In this document: one piece after another, positions 1 to 5,671 of the stretch | Layout of the letters: the number at the start of each line of letters is the position of its first letter | Position numbering within the stretch: the stretch's first letter is position 1 | Origin: Ignavibacteriota bacterium | GTDB lineage: Bacteria; Bacteroidota; Ignavibacteria; UBA10030; SZUA-254 | Length of the DNA: 5,671 nt | Direction: 5' to 3' | Assembly (NCBI GenBank): GCA_016191715.1 | Contig: JACPVN010000074.1 | Span: 1 to 5,671, forward strand | Position numbers and translations under genes: made by a program | The notes under the pieces: model-generated | What the model was told of the DNA's origin: nothing | The model's input: the letters and a program-made list of their open reading frames with translations, nothing else | Database searches by the model: none

Positions 1-1
1 A

Positions 2-646
2 TACGAGGTTGTAGAATCAATTGACAATAAGAATTGGGAAGAATTGAAGAAAGAACTTGGAGATATTTTTCTCCATGTCCTTTTTCATGCGAACATTGCT
101 GAGGAGAATAATGAGTTCACGCTGAAGGAACTTATGGAAACCATCAGCGAGAAACTGGTGAGACGGCATCCGCATATTTACGGCGATGCAAAGGTTGATG
201 GCTCTGAGCATGTCAAGCAGAATTGGGAGAAGTTGAAATTGCAGGAAGGACGCGAATCCATTATTGACGGAGTCCCGAAAAATATGTCCGCATTGTTGCG
301 TGCACATCGAATTCAGGATAAAGCATCGAAGGTTGGGTTCGACTGGAAAAAGGCGGAAGATGCCTGGAAGAAAGTGGACGAAGAGACAGAAGAACTCCAT
401 TTTGCAATCACGGAAAATAATCCCGAAAAAATCGAATTGGAATTTGGAGATTTGCTCTTTGCTTTGGTAAATTACTCCCGTTTCATCGGCGTCAACCCAG
501 AAAACGCACTCCGCAGTACAATTGAGAAGTTTATCACCCGCTTTCATTACATCGAAAAACGAATGAAAGAATTGAACAAAGACATCCATGCTTCTACACT
601 TGAAGAGATGGATGAATTATGGAATGAAGCGAAAGTAAAAGTGTAA
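2..646 (+). CDS. mazG: MazG-family nucleoside triphosphate pyrophosphohydrolase (5' end cut by window)
   Basis: MazG enzymes hydrolyse (d)NTPs to the monophosphate and pyrophosphate with Mg2+ in the cytoplasm, cleaning up abnormal nucleotides and in some bacteria modulating (p)ppGpp. The frame is open from base 2, giving 214 visible residues. Full-length MazG is about 260 residues, so roughly the first 45 are missing. Both MazG repeats are recognisable. The first starts in the middle of its EExxE helix (YEVVE, residues 1-5) and continues to the ELGD metal site (18-21) and LFHANIAEE. The linker carries RRHPHIYGD and GVPKNMSALLRAHRIQDKA...VGFDW. The second repeat has EETEE (127-131) and EFGD (147-150), then NPENALRSTIEKF and the C-terminal TLEEMDELWNEAK. 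All acidic metal ligands of the complete second domain are present. A TTG at 44 could pass as a start, but the homology upstream of it shows it is internal. The 81-bp gap downstream suggests it is not part of the following operon. Confidence 0.96.
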   Translation, partial: YEVVESIDNKNWEELKKELGDIFLHVLFHANIAEENNEFTLKELMETISEKLVRRHPHIYGDAKVDGSEHVKQNWEKLKLQEGRESIIDGVPKNMSALLRAHRIQDKASKVGFDWKKAEDAWKKVDEETEELHFAITENNPEKIELEFGDLLFALVNYSRFIGVNPENALRSTIEKFITRFHYIEKRMKELNKDIHASTLEEMDELWNEAKVKV

Positions 647-653
647 ATACCAA

Positions 654-710
654 CGTCATAGCGAGTCCTGCTTTGCGGGAAACCATCCCTCGACTCCGCT
701 CTGGATGACG
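654..710. repeat. 57-bp imperfect palindromic intergenic element
   Basis: The element is bounded by CGTCAT (654-659) and its inverse ATGACG (705-710). The match extends imperfectly inward, with AGCGAGT on the left against ACTCCGCT on the right. Two internal hairpins are possible. TCCTGC (666-671) pairs with GCGGGA (675-680) across a TTT loop with one G-T pair. CATCC (684-688) pairs with GGATG (703-707), but this competes with the outer stem. The 'CCCTCGACTCCGCTC..GGATGACG' style resembles dispersed intergenic palindromes I know from several environmental bacterial genomes. Copy number cannot be seen here because only one copy is in the window. It lacks a trailing T-run, so it is not a canonical intrinsic terminator, although it sits exactly between two transcription units. 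Confidence 0.6.
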
Positions 711-717
711 GTAAGTG

Positions 718-722
718 AAAGG
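718..722 (+). promoter_or_regulatory. Ribosome binding site for the GTG-started esterase
   Basis: AAAGG lies 5 nt before the GTG at 728. An in-frame TGA at 716-718 rules out any earlier start. The next in-frame ATG codons (residues 19-20) would remove part of the N-terminal segment, so this site supports GTG 728 as the start. Confidence 0.6.
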
Positions 723-727
723 TTATT

Positions 728-1447
728 GTGAAAGAAGAATATAAAAAATGGTATACGCAGTGGCTTAGCCGCGAGTTTGAAATGATGGTATTCGGTCATG
801 CCGGATATCCTGTCATCTTATTCCCGACCTCGAAGGCGCGCTACTACGAGAACAAAGATTTCAAACTGATTGACTCTGCGGAACATCTCATCGAAGCGGG
901 CAAGGTAAAGATTTATTGCCCGGATGGAATTGATTCGCTGAGTTGGTACAACTATGCAATCCATCCTGCCGACAGAGTAAAGACACATATTGCATATGAA
1001 AATGTTCTGGTGAACGACATCATTCCGATGGCAAAGCACGAAACCGGTTGCAATAAAGTAGCTACGGCAGGTTGCAGTTTCGGCGGTTACCACGCTGCGA
1101 ATCTCGCGTTCCGACATCCTGAACTTGTCGGCTATTTGTTCAGCATGGGAGGCGCGTTCGATATCAAGCAATTCATCATGGGATACTACGATGACAATTG
1201 TTACTTCAACAATCCGCCAGATTTTCTTTCCGGCTTAAATGATGAATGGCAGATATCCCAATTACGACAAATGGGAATCGTGCTTGGCACAGGCGAGTGG
1301 GATATGTGTTTGGACGAGAATCTTCGTCTCTCCAACATTCTCAATCAAAAAGGAATTCAGCATTGGCTTGATAACCGTTCCGGCACCGGACATGATTGGC
1401 CCTGGTGGCGCGAAATGTTTCCACAATATTTATCACAAATCAAATAA
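728..1447 (+). CDS. Putative esterase, alpha/beta-hydrolase fold (esterase D-like)
   Basis: This 239-residue protein has the layout of the putative esterase family of alpha/beta hydrolases, which cleave carboxyl- or thioesters. No signal peptide or membrane segment is visible, so it is probably cytoplasmic. The nucleophile elbow is GCSFGG (115-120) with Ser117, followed by YHAANLAFRHPELVG, as in esterase D-type proteins. The likely acid is Asp192 in GTGEWDMCLDE (Asp196 is an alternative), and the likely base is His222 in GTGHDWPWW. The N-terminal GYPVILFPTSKARYYE (26-41) matches the first core strand and oxyanion region. Translation starts at GTG, decided by an upstream in-frame stop and an AAAGG site. 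It is the first gene of a tight operon, ending 4 nt before an ATP-grasp gene. That placement suggests it removes or transfers an acyl or ester group on the cluster's product or intermediate, which is inference. The substrate cannot be read from the sequence. Confidence 0.88.
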   Translation: MKEEYKKWYTQWLSREFEMMVFGHAGYPVILFPTSKARYYENKDFKLIDSAEHLIEAGKVKIYCPDGIDSLSWYNYAIHPADRVKTHIAYENVLVNDIIPMAKHETGCNKVATAGCSFGGYHAANLAFRHPELVGYLFSMGGAFDIKQFIMGYYDDNCYFNNPPDFLSGLNDEWQISQLRQMGIVLGTGEWDMCLDENLRLSNILNQKGIQHWLDNRSGTGHDWPWWREMFPQYLSQIK

Positions 1448-1451
1448 CATT

Positions 1452-2399
1452 ATGAAAAAGATTGGCATTCTCCACGGCATGGAAGAAAGTTTTCCATCCA
1501 CACTTGTCGAGCGAATCAACTCGAAGAAAGAAAAAGATATCGTTGCCGAAGCAGTTCGTATTGATAAAGTAATTCAGAACGAGTCGCTTGGCTATGATGT
1601 TATTATTGACAGAATTTCTCAGGACGTTCCCTTCTATCGAGCAATGTTGAAGAACGCGGCAATCACAGGAACAGCAGTAATTAACAATCCGTTTTGGTGG
1701 ACTGCTGATGATAAGTTTTTCAACAATGCGCTTGCATTGCAAGTTGGCGTTGCAGTTCCGAAAACTGTCATACTTCCATCGAAAAATCATCCGCCTGATA
1801 CGACTGATAAATCGTTTCGTAATCTTGCATTTCCGCTTGATTGGGAAGGAATTTTCAATTACATCGGTTTCCCTGCCTACTTCAAACCGTTTGCAGACGG
1901 CGGATGGAAACATGTTTTCAAGTTGAACAATGCCGAAGAATTTTTCAAAGCATACGACGAAACAGACCAACTCGTGATGATGCTTCAGGAAGAAATCATT
2001 TTTACAGAATATTTTCGTTGCTATTGCTTGGATAGAAAAGATGTTCACATCATGCAGTACGACCCGCGACAACCGCACCATTTACGATACATACAAAACC
2101 CGCAACCCATCGAAGCAAAACTTCTCAAACTACTTGAAGATTCTGTTTTGAAGTTGAACAATGCACTCGGCTACGATTTCAACACGGTCGAACTTGCTTT
2201 GCGGGATGGTGTTCCGTACGCAATTGATTTTTGTAATCCCGCCCCCGATGCAGAATATCATTCCGTTGGCGCTGAGAACTTTGAATGGATTGTCGAACAT
2301 GCGGCAGAGATGGCAATCAACCGTGCAAAAAAACATAAAGACGGGAAAATGAATCTCACGTGGGGTGATTTTGTAAAATCAGCCGCAACAGGAAAGTAG
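1452..2399 (+). CDS. ATP-grasp family ligase-like protein
   Basis: This 315-residue protein has ATP-grasp architecture. An N-terminal domain (about 1-95) begins MKKIGILHGMEESFP and carries VINNPFWWTADDK. A central segment has ALQVGVAVPKTVILPS (95-110), typical of the linker before the grasp. The nucleotide-binding strand is FPAYFKPFADGGWKHVFKL, with Lys145 as the probable ATP-contacting lysine and a GG turn at 150-151. The hinge is LVMMLQEEI (Gln179-Glu181). The Mg2+ site is probably Glu247 (NTVELAL) with Asp259 and Asn262 in YAIDFCNPAPD. Such enzymes form an acyl-phosphate from a carboxylate with ATP and join it to an amine or similar nucleophile. The ATG at 1452 was chosen because the frame upstream runs antiparallel to no known domain and only overlaps the esterase. 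No clear Shine-Dalgarno precedes it, so translational coupling to the esterase stop 4 nt upstream is likely. Substrate unknown; it looks distinct from RimK, GshB and Ddl. Confidence 0.85.
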   Translation: MKKIGILHGMEESFPSTLVERINSKKEKDIVAEAVRIDKVIQNESLGYDVIIDRISQDVPFYRAMLKNAAITGTAVINNPFWWTADDKFFNNALALQVGVAVPKTVILPSKNHPPDTTDKSFRNLAFPLDWEGIFNYIGFPAYFKPFADGGWKHVFKLNNAEEFFKAYDETDQLVMMLQEEIIFTEYFRCYCLDRKDVHIMQYDPRQPHHLRYIQNPQPIEAKLLKLLEDSVLKLNNALGYDFNTVELALRDGVPYAIDFCNPAPDAEYHSVGAENFEWIVEHAAEMAINRAKKHKDGKMNLTWGDFVKSAATGK

Positions 2400-2404
2400 A
2401 AGGA
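2400..2404 (+). promoter_or_regulatory. Ribosome binding site for the GCS2 ligase gene
   Basis: AAGGA begins directly after the TAG stop of the preceding ATP-grasp gene and lies 9 nt before ATG 2414. It fixes this start and fits translation as part of a polycistronic message. Confidence 0.55.
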
Positions 2405-2413
2405 AACGGGGTT

Positions 2414-3544
2414 ATGGGGAAAGAACACGTATTCACACTCGGCATCGAAGAAGAATTTCAAATTGTTGACCCGAAAACACGGGAACTTCGTTCACACATC
2501 AACGAAATTCTTGAAGAAGGAAAAATCATCCTGCAGGAACAAGCGAAGCAAGACCAACTGAAACCGGAGATGCATCAGTCTATTATCGAAGTCGGAACAA
2601 ATGTTTGCCAAGATATCAAAGAAGCGCGCGGAGAAGTTGTCCGGCTTCGCAGTCTCGTTGCACAACTTGCCGCGAAAAAAGGGATGTGTATCGCCGCATC
2701 GGGAACGCATCCGTTCTCGCATTGGGTTGACCAAAAAATTACCGAGCATCCGCGTTACAAAATGATTCAGGATGAGATGCAACAACTCGCATCGGAACTT
2801 CTCATCTTCGGGTTACACGTTCATGTCGGAATTCCTGATAAAGAAACCGGAATCCAGATTATGAACGCTGCACGGTATTTTCTTCCACATATCTTCGCTC
2901 TTTCCACTAACTCCCCATTCTGGCTCGGACGTAACACAGGTTTCAAATCGTATCGTATTAAAGTGTTCGAGCGTTTCCCACGCACCGGCTTACCTGATTA
3001 TTTCAACAGTTACGGGGAATATGAACAGTACGTCAATCTTCTTGTCAAAACGGGTTGCATTGATAATCCAAAAAAAATCTGGTGGGATATTCGCCTCCAT
3101 CCGATTTTCGGAACACTGGAATTTCGCGTCTGTGATTTGCCGATGAGGGTAGATGAAACCATAGCGCTTGCCGCGCTCATTCAGGCAGTCGTTGTGAAAC
3201 TGCATAAACTGCTTCGACAAAACATGGGCTTCCGATTGTACAGAAGAATTTTGATGAATGAAAATCGCTGGCGCGCCGCTCGCTATGGCATCAACGGAAA
3301 GATGATTGATTTCGGGAAGCAGGCGGAAGTCGAAACGAAATCGCTTCTCAAAGAACTGCTGGAATTTGTTGATGATGTTCTCGACGAACTGAACAGTCGC
3401 GAGGAAGTTTCATACATCAAAAATATCTGCAAAATGGGTACAGGTGCAGACAGACAACTCGATGTCTGGCAGAAAACAAACGATTTAAACAAAGTCGTTG
3501 ATTACATCATCAGCGAAACGTATCTCGGACTACAATTGAATTAA
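2414..3544 (+). CDS. YbdK-type carboxylate-amine ligase (GCS2 family, COG2170-like)
   Basis: The GCS2 family shares the glutamine-synthetase/glutamate-cysteine ligase fold and joins a carboxylate to an amine at the cost of ATP. E. coli YbdK (about 372 residues, against 376 here) has weak gamma-glutamylcysteine ligase activity, and the physiological substrates of most relatives are unknown. Signature stretches appear in order: FTLGIEEEFQIVD with the Mg-binding Glu12-Glu14, PEMHQSIIEVGT (51-62), ASGTHPFSHW (95-104), FGLHVHVGIPD (132-142, His135 and His137), STNSPFWLGRNTGFKSYR (164-181), WWDIRLHPIFGTLEFRVCD (223-241), and ENRWRAARYGING (283-295). All expected active-site acids, histidines and arginines seem present, so it should be active. 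It lies 14 nt after the ATP-grasp gene and 11 nt before an aminopeptidase. That neighbourhood argues for a role in a dedicated amide-forming pathway rather than general glutathione synthesis; this is inference. Confidence 0.95.
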   Translation: MGKEHVFTLGIEEEFQIVDPKTRELRSHINEILEEGKIILQEQAKQDQLKPEMHQSIIEVGTNVCQDIKEARGEVVRLRSLVAQLAAKKGMCIAASGTHPFSHWVDQKITEHPRYKMIQDEMQQLASELLIFGLHVHVGIPDKETGIQIMNAARYFLPHIFALSTNSPFWLGRNTGFKSYRIKVFERFPRTGLPDYFNSYGEYEQYVNLLVKTGCIDNPKKIWWDIRLHPIFGTLEFRVCDLPMRVDETIALAALIQAVVVKLHKLLRQNMGFRLYRRILMNENRWRAARYGINGKMIDFGKQAEVETKSLLKELLEFVDDVLDELNSREEVSYIKNICKMGTGADRQLDVWQKTNDLNKVVDYIISETYLGLQLN

Positions 3545-3545
3545 A

Positions 3546-3550
3546 AAGGA
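3546..3550 (+). promoter_or_regulatory. Ribosome binding site for the aminopeptidase gene
   Basis: AAGGA follows the ligase gene's TAA within 2 nt and lies 5 nt upstream of ATG 3556. It supports that start and co-translation with the upstream gene. Confidence 0.6.
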
Positions 3551-3555
3551 AATTC

Positions 3556-4575
3556 ATGCATCACGCATTTCAGGACATAAACGTATTACCTGAACTTTTA
3601 CAAGGCGCACAAAACGCCGTCAACGTCTGTTTACGGATTCAACCGGAAGAACACACGGTTATCATCACAGACGAAGAAACAATGGAAATCGCGGCAGCGC
3701 TTGCCTACGAGATTCATAGTATTGGCTCATTGCTCGATGTTTACACGCTTGAAGATTTTTCACCGCGACCATTAGTTAATATGCCACGCCCAATTCTTGA
3801 AAATTTAGAATACGCACAAGTAAGTATCTTCGCGGCGCAGGCACAGCGCGGAGAACTCGGTTCCCGCATTCAAATGACGGAGGTGATTAACCGGAAAAGA
3901 ATCCGTCACGCTCACATGGTGAACATCAACAAACAAATCATGACGGAAGGAATGAGAGCGGATTTTCTTGCAGTAGATGATTTAAGCACGCGTGTTGTCA
4001 ACCTCGCACGGAAAGCAAAACACATTCGTGCAACGTCTCACGCAGGAACGGACATCCGGGTTGAACTTTCCGACCAACTACGATGGGTGAAGACAAGCGG
4101 AATTATTTCCCGCGATAAATGGGGAAATCTCCCGGGCGGCGAGGTGTTTACAGCGCCATTTAACGTTAACGGGCATTTCGTTGTTGACGGGGTTGTCGGC
4201 GATTATCTTTGTCAGAAGTACGGCGATTTGAAAAATAATCCCATCAATATTACAATTTCAGATAACCGCATTAGCAAGGTTGAATGTGAAAATGAGGAAC
4301 TGCGCTGGGAATTTCTTTCTTACACCTCTACTGACGAAAATTCAAACCGCGCAGGTGAGTTTGCCATCGGAACAAACATCGCACTCAAAGGCGTTATCGG
4401 ACATATTTTGCAGGATGAAAAACTTCCCGGCATCCATATCGCATTTGGTAATCCTTATGGCGAACACACAGGACAAACATGGAACTCCACCACACACATT
4501 GATTGTGTCGGAAGAGATTTTGACATCTGGATGGATGATGAAAAGATTATGGATAATGGAAAGTTTCTCATCTGA
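3556..4575 (+). CDS. M29-type (aminopeptidase T-like) metallo-aminopeptidase
   Basis: M29 peptidases remove N-terminal amino acids using two divalent metals and act in the cytoplasm. This 339-residue protein carries the family's metal-ligand set near the C-terminus: Glu196 in GNLPGGEVFTAP, Glu268 in NRAGEFAIGTN, His294 and Tyr301 in GIHIAFGNPYGEHTG, and His314 and Asp316 in TTHIDCV. The His-to-Tyr spacing of 7 and the His-x-Asp spacing match those I recall for the Geobacillus enzyme. The N-terminal half (about 1-150) is a substrate-binding domain with VIITDEETMEIAAALAYE, typical of the family. It is shorter than the roughly 410-residue classical M29 enzymes, closer to the compact 'leucyl aminopeptidase' relatives. 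No signal peptide is seen. It sits 11 nt after the GCS2 ligase and has its own AAGGA site. In context it may trim a peptide product or a peptide-tagged intermediate, which is inference. Confidence 0.9.
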   Translation: MHHAFQDINVLPELLQGAQNAVNVCLRIQPEEHTVIITDEETMEIAAALAYEIHSIGSLLDVYTLEDFSPRPLVNMPRPILENLEYAQVSIFAAQAQRGELGSRIQMTEVINRKRIRHAHMVNINKQIMTEGMRADFLAVDDLSTRVVNLARKAKHIRATSHAGTDIRVELSDQLRWVKTSGIISRDKWGNLPGGEVFTAPFNVNGHFVVDGVVGDYLCQKYGDLKNNPINITISDNRISKVECENEELRWEFLSYTSTDENSNRAGEFAIGTNIALKGVIGHILQDEKLPGIHIAFGNPYGEHTGQTWNSTTHIDCVGRDFDIWMDDEKIMDNGKFLI

Positions 4576-4576
4576 T

Positions 4577-4660
4577 TTCGGAATTCGGATTTTGGATTGC
4601 GGATTGAATTCATGATTGAAGATTTCAGATTATTGATTACAGATTTGAGATGTGAGATAT
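4577..4660. repeat. Degenerate heptamer direct repeat / AT-rich GATT-type low-complexity tract
   Basis: Starting 2 nt after the aminopeptidase stop, units of 7 bp run in register: TTCGGAA (4577), TTCGGAT (4584), TTTGGAT (4591), TGCGGAT (4598), TGAATTC (4605), ATGATTG (4612). Looser GATT/AGAT-type units then continue to about 4660. Two GAATTC sites lie 25 bp apart (4581 and 4606) within it. Tracts of the 'cggattgcggatt' kind are known to me as intergenic filler in Bacteroidetes/Chlorobi-type and related genomes. No open frame, hairpin or T-run terminator is apparent in it. Confidence 0.65.
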
Positions 4661-4680
4661 GTGTGTTTTTCTTATTCTCC

Positions 4681-4710
4681 CTTGTGCTCTACTCCCCGCG
4701 CCCTCACAAG
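4681..4710. repeat. Short dyad (6-bp inverted repeat) before the second ATP-grasp gene
   Basis: CTTGTG (4681-4686) and CACAAG (4705-4710) are perfect inverse complements around an 18-nt C-rich centre, ending 6 nt before ATG 4717. The position would suit an operator or a 5'-leader hairpin limiting ribosome access, but a 6-bp match can also arise by chance. No convincing -35/-10 pair was found nearby. Confidence 0.3.
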
Positions 4711-4716
4711 TAACGT

Positions 4717-5671
4717 ATGATAAAAGAAATCAGAACAGAATACAATCGAAATTTTACCCAGGACCGCTACGAATCGTTCCTGAATGAACTGAACACGACG
4801 TACCGTTTCCCTGTGGACTTTCGCATTGCGGAAACCCCTATTTTTCTCCCCGACATTTTTTTGAATGAACTTCAAAAAGCATGTGATGAAATTCTTGCTC
4901 AATTGATTTCTCCATCTTTTAAACAACATTCAGAAACTGCTATCCCACACGGATGGGAAGTTCCGAACCAGGATAATCACACAACTTTCCTCCAACTTGA
5001 TTTTGCAATCTCACAGGATGAAGCAGGCAATATCGTTCCTCGTTTGATTGAACTGCAAGGATTTCCTTCTCTTTATTGTTATCAGGTTTTTCAGGATGAA
5101 GTGTTCAGAAAACATTTTCTTAATCCTGAAGGAATGCGCACGTTTTTTAGCGGGCTTGATAAAGAATCGTACCTGCGATTGCTCAACGAAACGATAATTG
5201 GCAACTCAAATCCCGAGAATGTCATCTTGCTTGAAATTGTACCTCACAAACAAAAAACAAGAATTGATTTTGTCTGCACCGAAGCAATGCTCGGAGTGAA
5301 ACCGACGTGTGTAACCGAACTTCGGAAGCGAGGCACAAAATTATTCTATCAAAATAATGGAAAAGAAATTCCGGTTGTACGAATTTACAATCGGGTAATC
5401 TTTGATGAGTTGCAACGAAAGCCACTTACTACGCAATTCAATTTTACCGATGAACTTGATATTACTTGGGTTGGACACCCGAATTGGTATTTTAAGATAA
5501 GTAAACACACTCTCCCCTTCCTTAAAAGTGAATACGTTCCTGAAACATTCTATCTCGGCGACCTGACGGAATATCCATCTGACTTGAATAATTTTGTATT
5601 GAAACCGTTATTTTCGTTTGCGGGAAGTGGTGTCGAGGTTGATGTTACTAAAGAAATGCTTGATACTATTC
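4717..5671 (+). CDS. Second ATP-grasp-like ligase with long N-terminal domain (3' end cut by window)
   Basis: An open frame of 318 codons runs off the right edge without a stop. ATG 4717 is the first possible start because TAA occupies 4711-4713 in the same frame and the next Met is residue 140. No Shine-Dalgarno is evident. The N-terminal domain contains FLQLDFAISQDEAGNIVPRLIELQGFPSLY (read in two parts: the LDF at 94-96 and LIELQGFPSLY at 110-120). Next come ILLEIVPHKQKTRIDF (170-185) with TEAMLGV, then IPVVRIYNRVIFDE (218-231). These resemble the pre-ATP-grasp segment of ATP-grasp enzymes that bind a peptide or amino-acid acceptor. The beginning of the grasp is FVLKPLFSFAGSGVEV (293-308), with probable ATP-binding Lys296 and a glycine loop Gly303-Ser-Gly305. 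The hinge and Mg-binding Glu/Asn lie beyond the window. It differs clearly in sequence from the ATP-grasp protein at 1452, so it is not a duplicate. It would form an amide or similar bond; the substrate is unknown. Confidence 0.78.
   Translation, partial: MIKEIRTEYNRNFTQDRYESFLNELNTTYRFPVDFRIAETPIFLPDIFLNELQKACDEILAQLISPSFKQHSETAIPHGWEVPNQDNHTTFLQLDFAISQDEAGNIVPRLIELQGFPSLYCYQVFQDEVFRKHFLNPEGMRTFFSGLDKESYLRLLNETIIGNSNPENVILLEIVPHKQKTRIDFVCTEAMLGVKPTCVTELRKRGTKLFYQNNGKEIPVVRIYNRVIFDELQRKPLTTQFNFTDELDITWVGHPNWYFKISKHTLPFLKSEYVPETFYLGDLTEYPSDLNNFVLKPLFSFAGSGVEVDVTKEMLDTI

Noticed and set aside
44..46. TTG as the start codon of mazG
   Set aside because: The 14 codons before it (YEVVESID...NWEE) continue the MazG helix, so the gene begins left of the window.
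17..589. A 190-codon open frame on the - strand opposite mazG
   Set aside because: It is antisense to clear MazG homology, has no recognisable domain and its composition is that of a reverse-complement shadow.
684..710. Intrinsic terminator for mazG
   Set aside because: The CATCC/GGATG stem is short and no T-run follows it; I kept only a palindromic-repeat call.
1239..1451. Upstream extension of the ATP-grasp frame by 71 codons
   Set aside because: This stretch overlaps the catalytic C-terminal half of the esterase in another frame and shows no ATP-grasp features; the MKKIGILHG start at 1452 is a natural first strand.
1440..2081. A 213-codon open frame on the - strand opposite the ATP-grasp gene
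   Set aside because: It is fully antisense to a protein with ATP-grasp motifs, is unusually rich in Phe/Ile/Cys and has no recognisable motif.
2414..3544. Assignment as a true glutamate-cysteine ligase (gshA) of a glutathione pathway
   Set aside because: The sequence is of the YbdK branch, whose activity in E. coli is weak, and neither neighbouring ATP-grasp protein looks like glutathione synthetase.
4280..4615. A 111-codon + strand frame overlapping the end of the aminopeptidase
   Set aside because: It lies over the M29 metal-ligand region in another frame and ends in the degenerate repeat; no domain or ribosome binding site supports it.

Overview
The window is a densely coded stretch with every gene on the + strand. 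It runs from a truncated mazG (positions 2-646) into a five-gene cluster: a putative esterase (728-1447), an ATP-grasp protein (1452-2399), a YbdK-type GCS2 carboxylate-amine ligase (2414-3544), an M29-type aminopeptidase (3556-4575), and a second, different ATP-grasp-like protein (4717 to the right edge, unfinished). No tRNA, rRNA, CRISPR array or transposase is visible, and no gene-free gap exceeds 141 bp.

The organism is a bacterium with moderate, slightly AT-leaning base composition. Some genes have purine-rich ribosome binding sites (AAAGG, AAGGA) and others have none. The two longer gaps hold dispersed-repeat-like sequence of a kind I associate with environmental genomes of the Bacteroidetes/Chlorobi/Ignavibacteria group. 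That makes a lineage in or near this group my best guess, at low confidence. Nothing suggests phage or plasmid context.

Layout: mazG is a house-cleaning NTP pyrophosphohydrolase and is probably unrelated to what follows. An 81-bp gap containing a 57-bp imperfect palindromic element separates it from the cluster. The next four genes are spaced by 4, 14 and 11 bp and look like one operon. A 141-bp gap then follows, with a degenerate 7-bp direct repeat and a small dyad, before the second ATP-grasp gene, which probably belongs to the same functional group.

How the genes may work together (inference): three of the five proteins belong to families that activate a carboxylate with ATP and join it to an amine or similar nucleophile (two ATP-grasps and one GCS2 enzyme). 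The other two are hydrolases of ester/thioester and peptide bonds. This combination fits synthesis and trimming or release of a small amide- or peptide-linked molecule, or peptide tagging of a target. From memory, comparable neighbourhoods of COG2170 (YbdK-like) proteins with ATP-grasp genes have been discussed in comparative-genomics work on amidoligases. I cannot name the product, and glutathione is not specifically supported.
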